Shown in pieces: positions 20,837 through 21,007 of a stretch of 21,007 nt of DNA. Position numbers and translations under genes: made by a program. The notes below the pieces were generated by a model. It saw only the letters and a program-made list of their open reading frames with translations. It was not told the DNA's origin and did no database searches. How positions within the stretch are numbered: the first letter of the stretch is position 1; each line of letters begins with the position of its first letter. Source of the stretch: a virus; IMG/VR virus record IMGVR_UViG_3300021389_000192, positions 1 through 21,007 of that record. One strand, given 5' to 3'.

Positions 20837-21007
20837 ATGGGTTATTTGAATTTAGGTACAAGTATCAAGTACGGTCCTCACGGTAAACGCCGTAAGACCA
20901 AGGCATTTAGTACCAAAAGTAAAATGACTAAATATAATGAGTTAATCGCAAGACAGCAAGTTCAATATGACCAAGTGATGTCTGAGATAACAACAGAACA
21001 ATATCCT
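20837..21007 (+). CDS. N-terminal part of a small basic phage protein (truncated by window edge)
   Basis: 57 codons are open to the right edge. The opening MGYLNLGTSIKYGPHGKRRK is basic and Gly-rich, followed by TKAFSTKSKMTKYNELIARQQ and a helical, more acidic part. No Shine-Dalgarno; the ATG sits just after a TATAAT element. The basic head could bind nucleic acid. Small proteins with a similar opening are familiar from T4-like marine phages but are unassigned; no function is claimed. Confidence 0.75.
   Translation, partial: MGYLNLGTSIKYGPHGKRRKTKAFSTKSKMTKYNELIARQQVQYDQVMSEITTEQYP

Noticed and set aside
1-21007. tRNA, CRISPR array, insertion sequence, attachment site or homing endonuclease
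   Set aside because: Gaps between genes are all under 60 nt and none folds as a tRNA; no spaced repeats, transposase, integrase or endonuclease motifs were seen.

Overview
The window reads as the interior of a lytic, T4-like marine myovirus genome, A+T-rich and very densely packed. Every gene I can support lies on the + strand, most neighbours overlap by 1-20 nt (ATGA and TAATG junctions are common), and no gap reaches 60 nt. T4-type hallmarks are a gp61-like primase, an E. coli/T4-type class Ia ribonucleotide reductase (NrdA, NrdB) with glutaredoxin, and late-promoter octamers of the T4 TATAAATA type. Many of the unnamed proteins resemble ones I know from cyanophage and pelagiphage myoviruses. 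A probable spanin pair implies a Gram-negative host. I see no photosynthesis gene, tRNA, integrase, transposon or CRISPR array.

Layout: (1) 1-6095: about eleven small to medium proteins, probably capsid-core, scaffold or virion-associated. They include Lys/Glu-rich coiled-coil proteins, a dockerin-like calcium loop, a cupin and an Ig-like surface protein. (2) 6101-9787: a stem-loop with a late promoter inside it, two conserved phage proteins, a 601-aa protein ending in an intact PAP2/acid-phosphatase active site, and a four-helix membrane protein with a long coiled coil. (3) 9822-15560: primase, nrdA, a 2-oxoglutarate/Fe(II) oxygenase gene wedged between nrdA and nrdB, nrdB, a 56-aa membrane protein and glutaredoxin. 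(4) 15560-16632: a cysteine-free glutaredoxin-like protein, a mini-zincin with HExxH, and a HAD-type nucleotidase behind a near-consensus sigma70 promoter. (5) 16641-17851: a basic protein, a tiny hydrophobic peptide and a probable i-spanin/o-spanin pair. (6) 17832-20794: four consecutive oxygenase-like proteins from four different sequence families, with a small zinc-ribbon protein overprinted on the tail of one. (7) From 20801: a sigma70-like promoter and the start of a basic protein that runs off the window.

How the genes work together: primase, RNR and glutaredoxin supply and use dNTPs for phage replication. The first block and the PAP2 block look late and virion-related, and the spanins belong to lysis. 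The most unusual content is the five oxygenase-like genes and the virion-region PAP2 protein. A second pattern concerns expression. Nearly every gene directly behind a promoter-like motif has its ATG about where transcription should begin and has no Shine-Dalgarno sequence, whereas many genes inside transcription units have good Shine-Dalgarno sequences. This suggests widespread leaderless first cistrons. All family names are from recognition of motifs and remembered families, not from searches.
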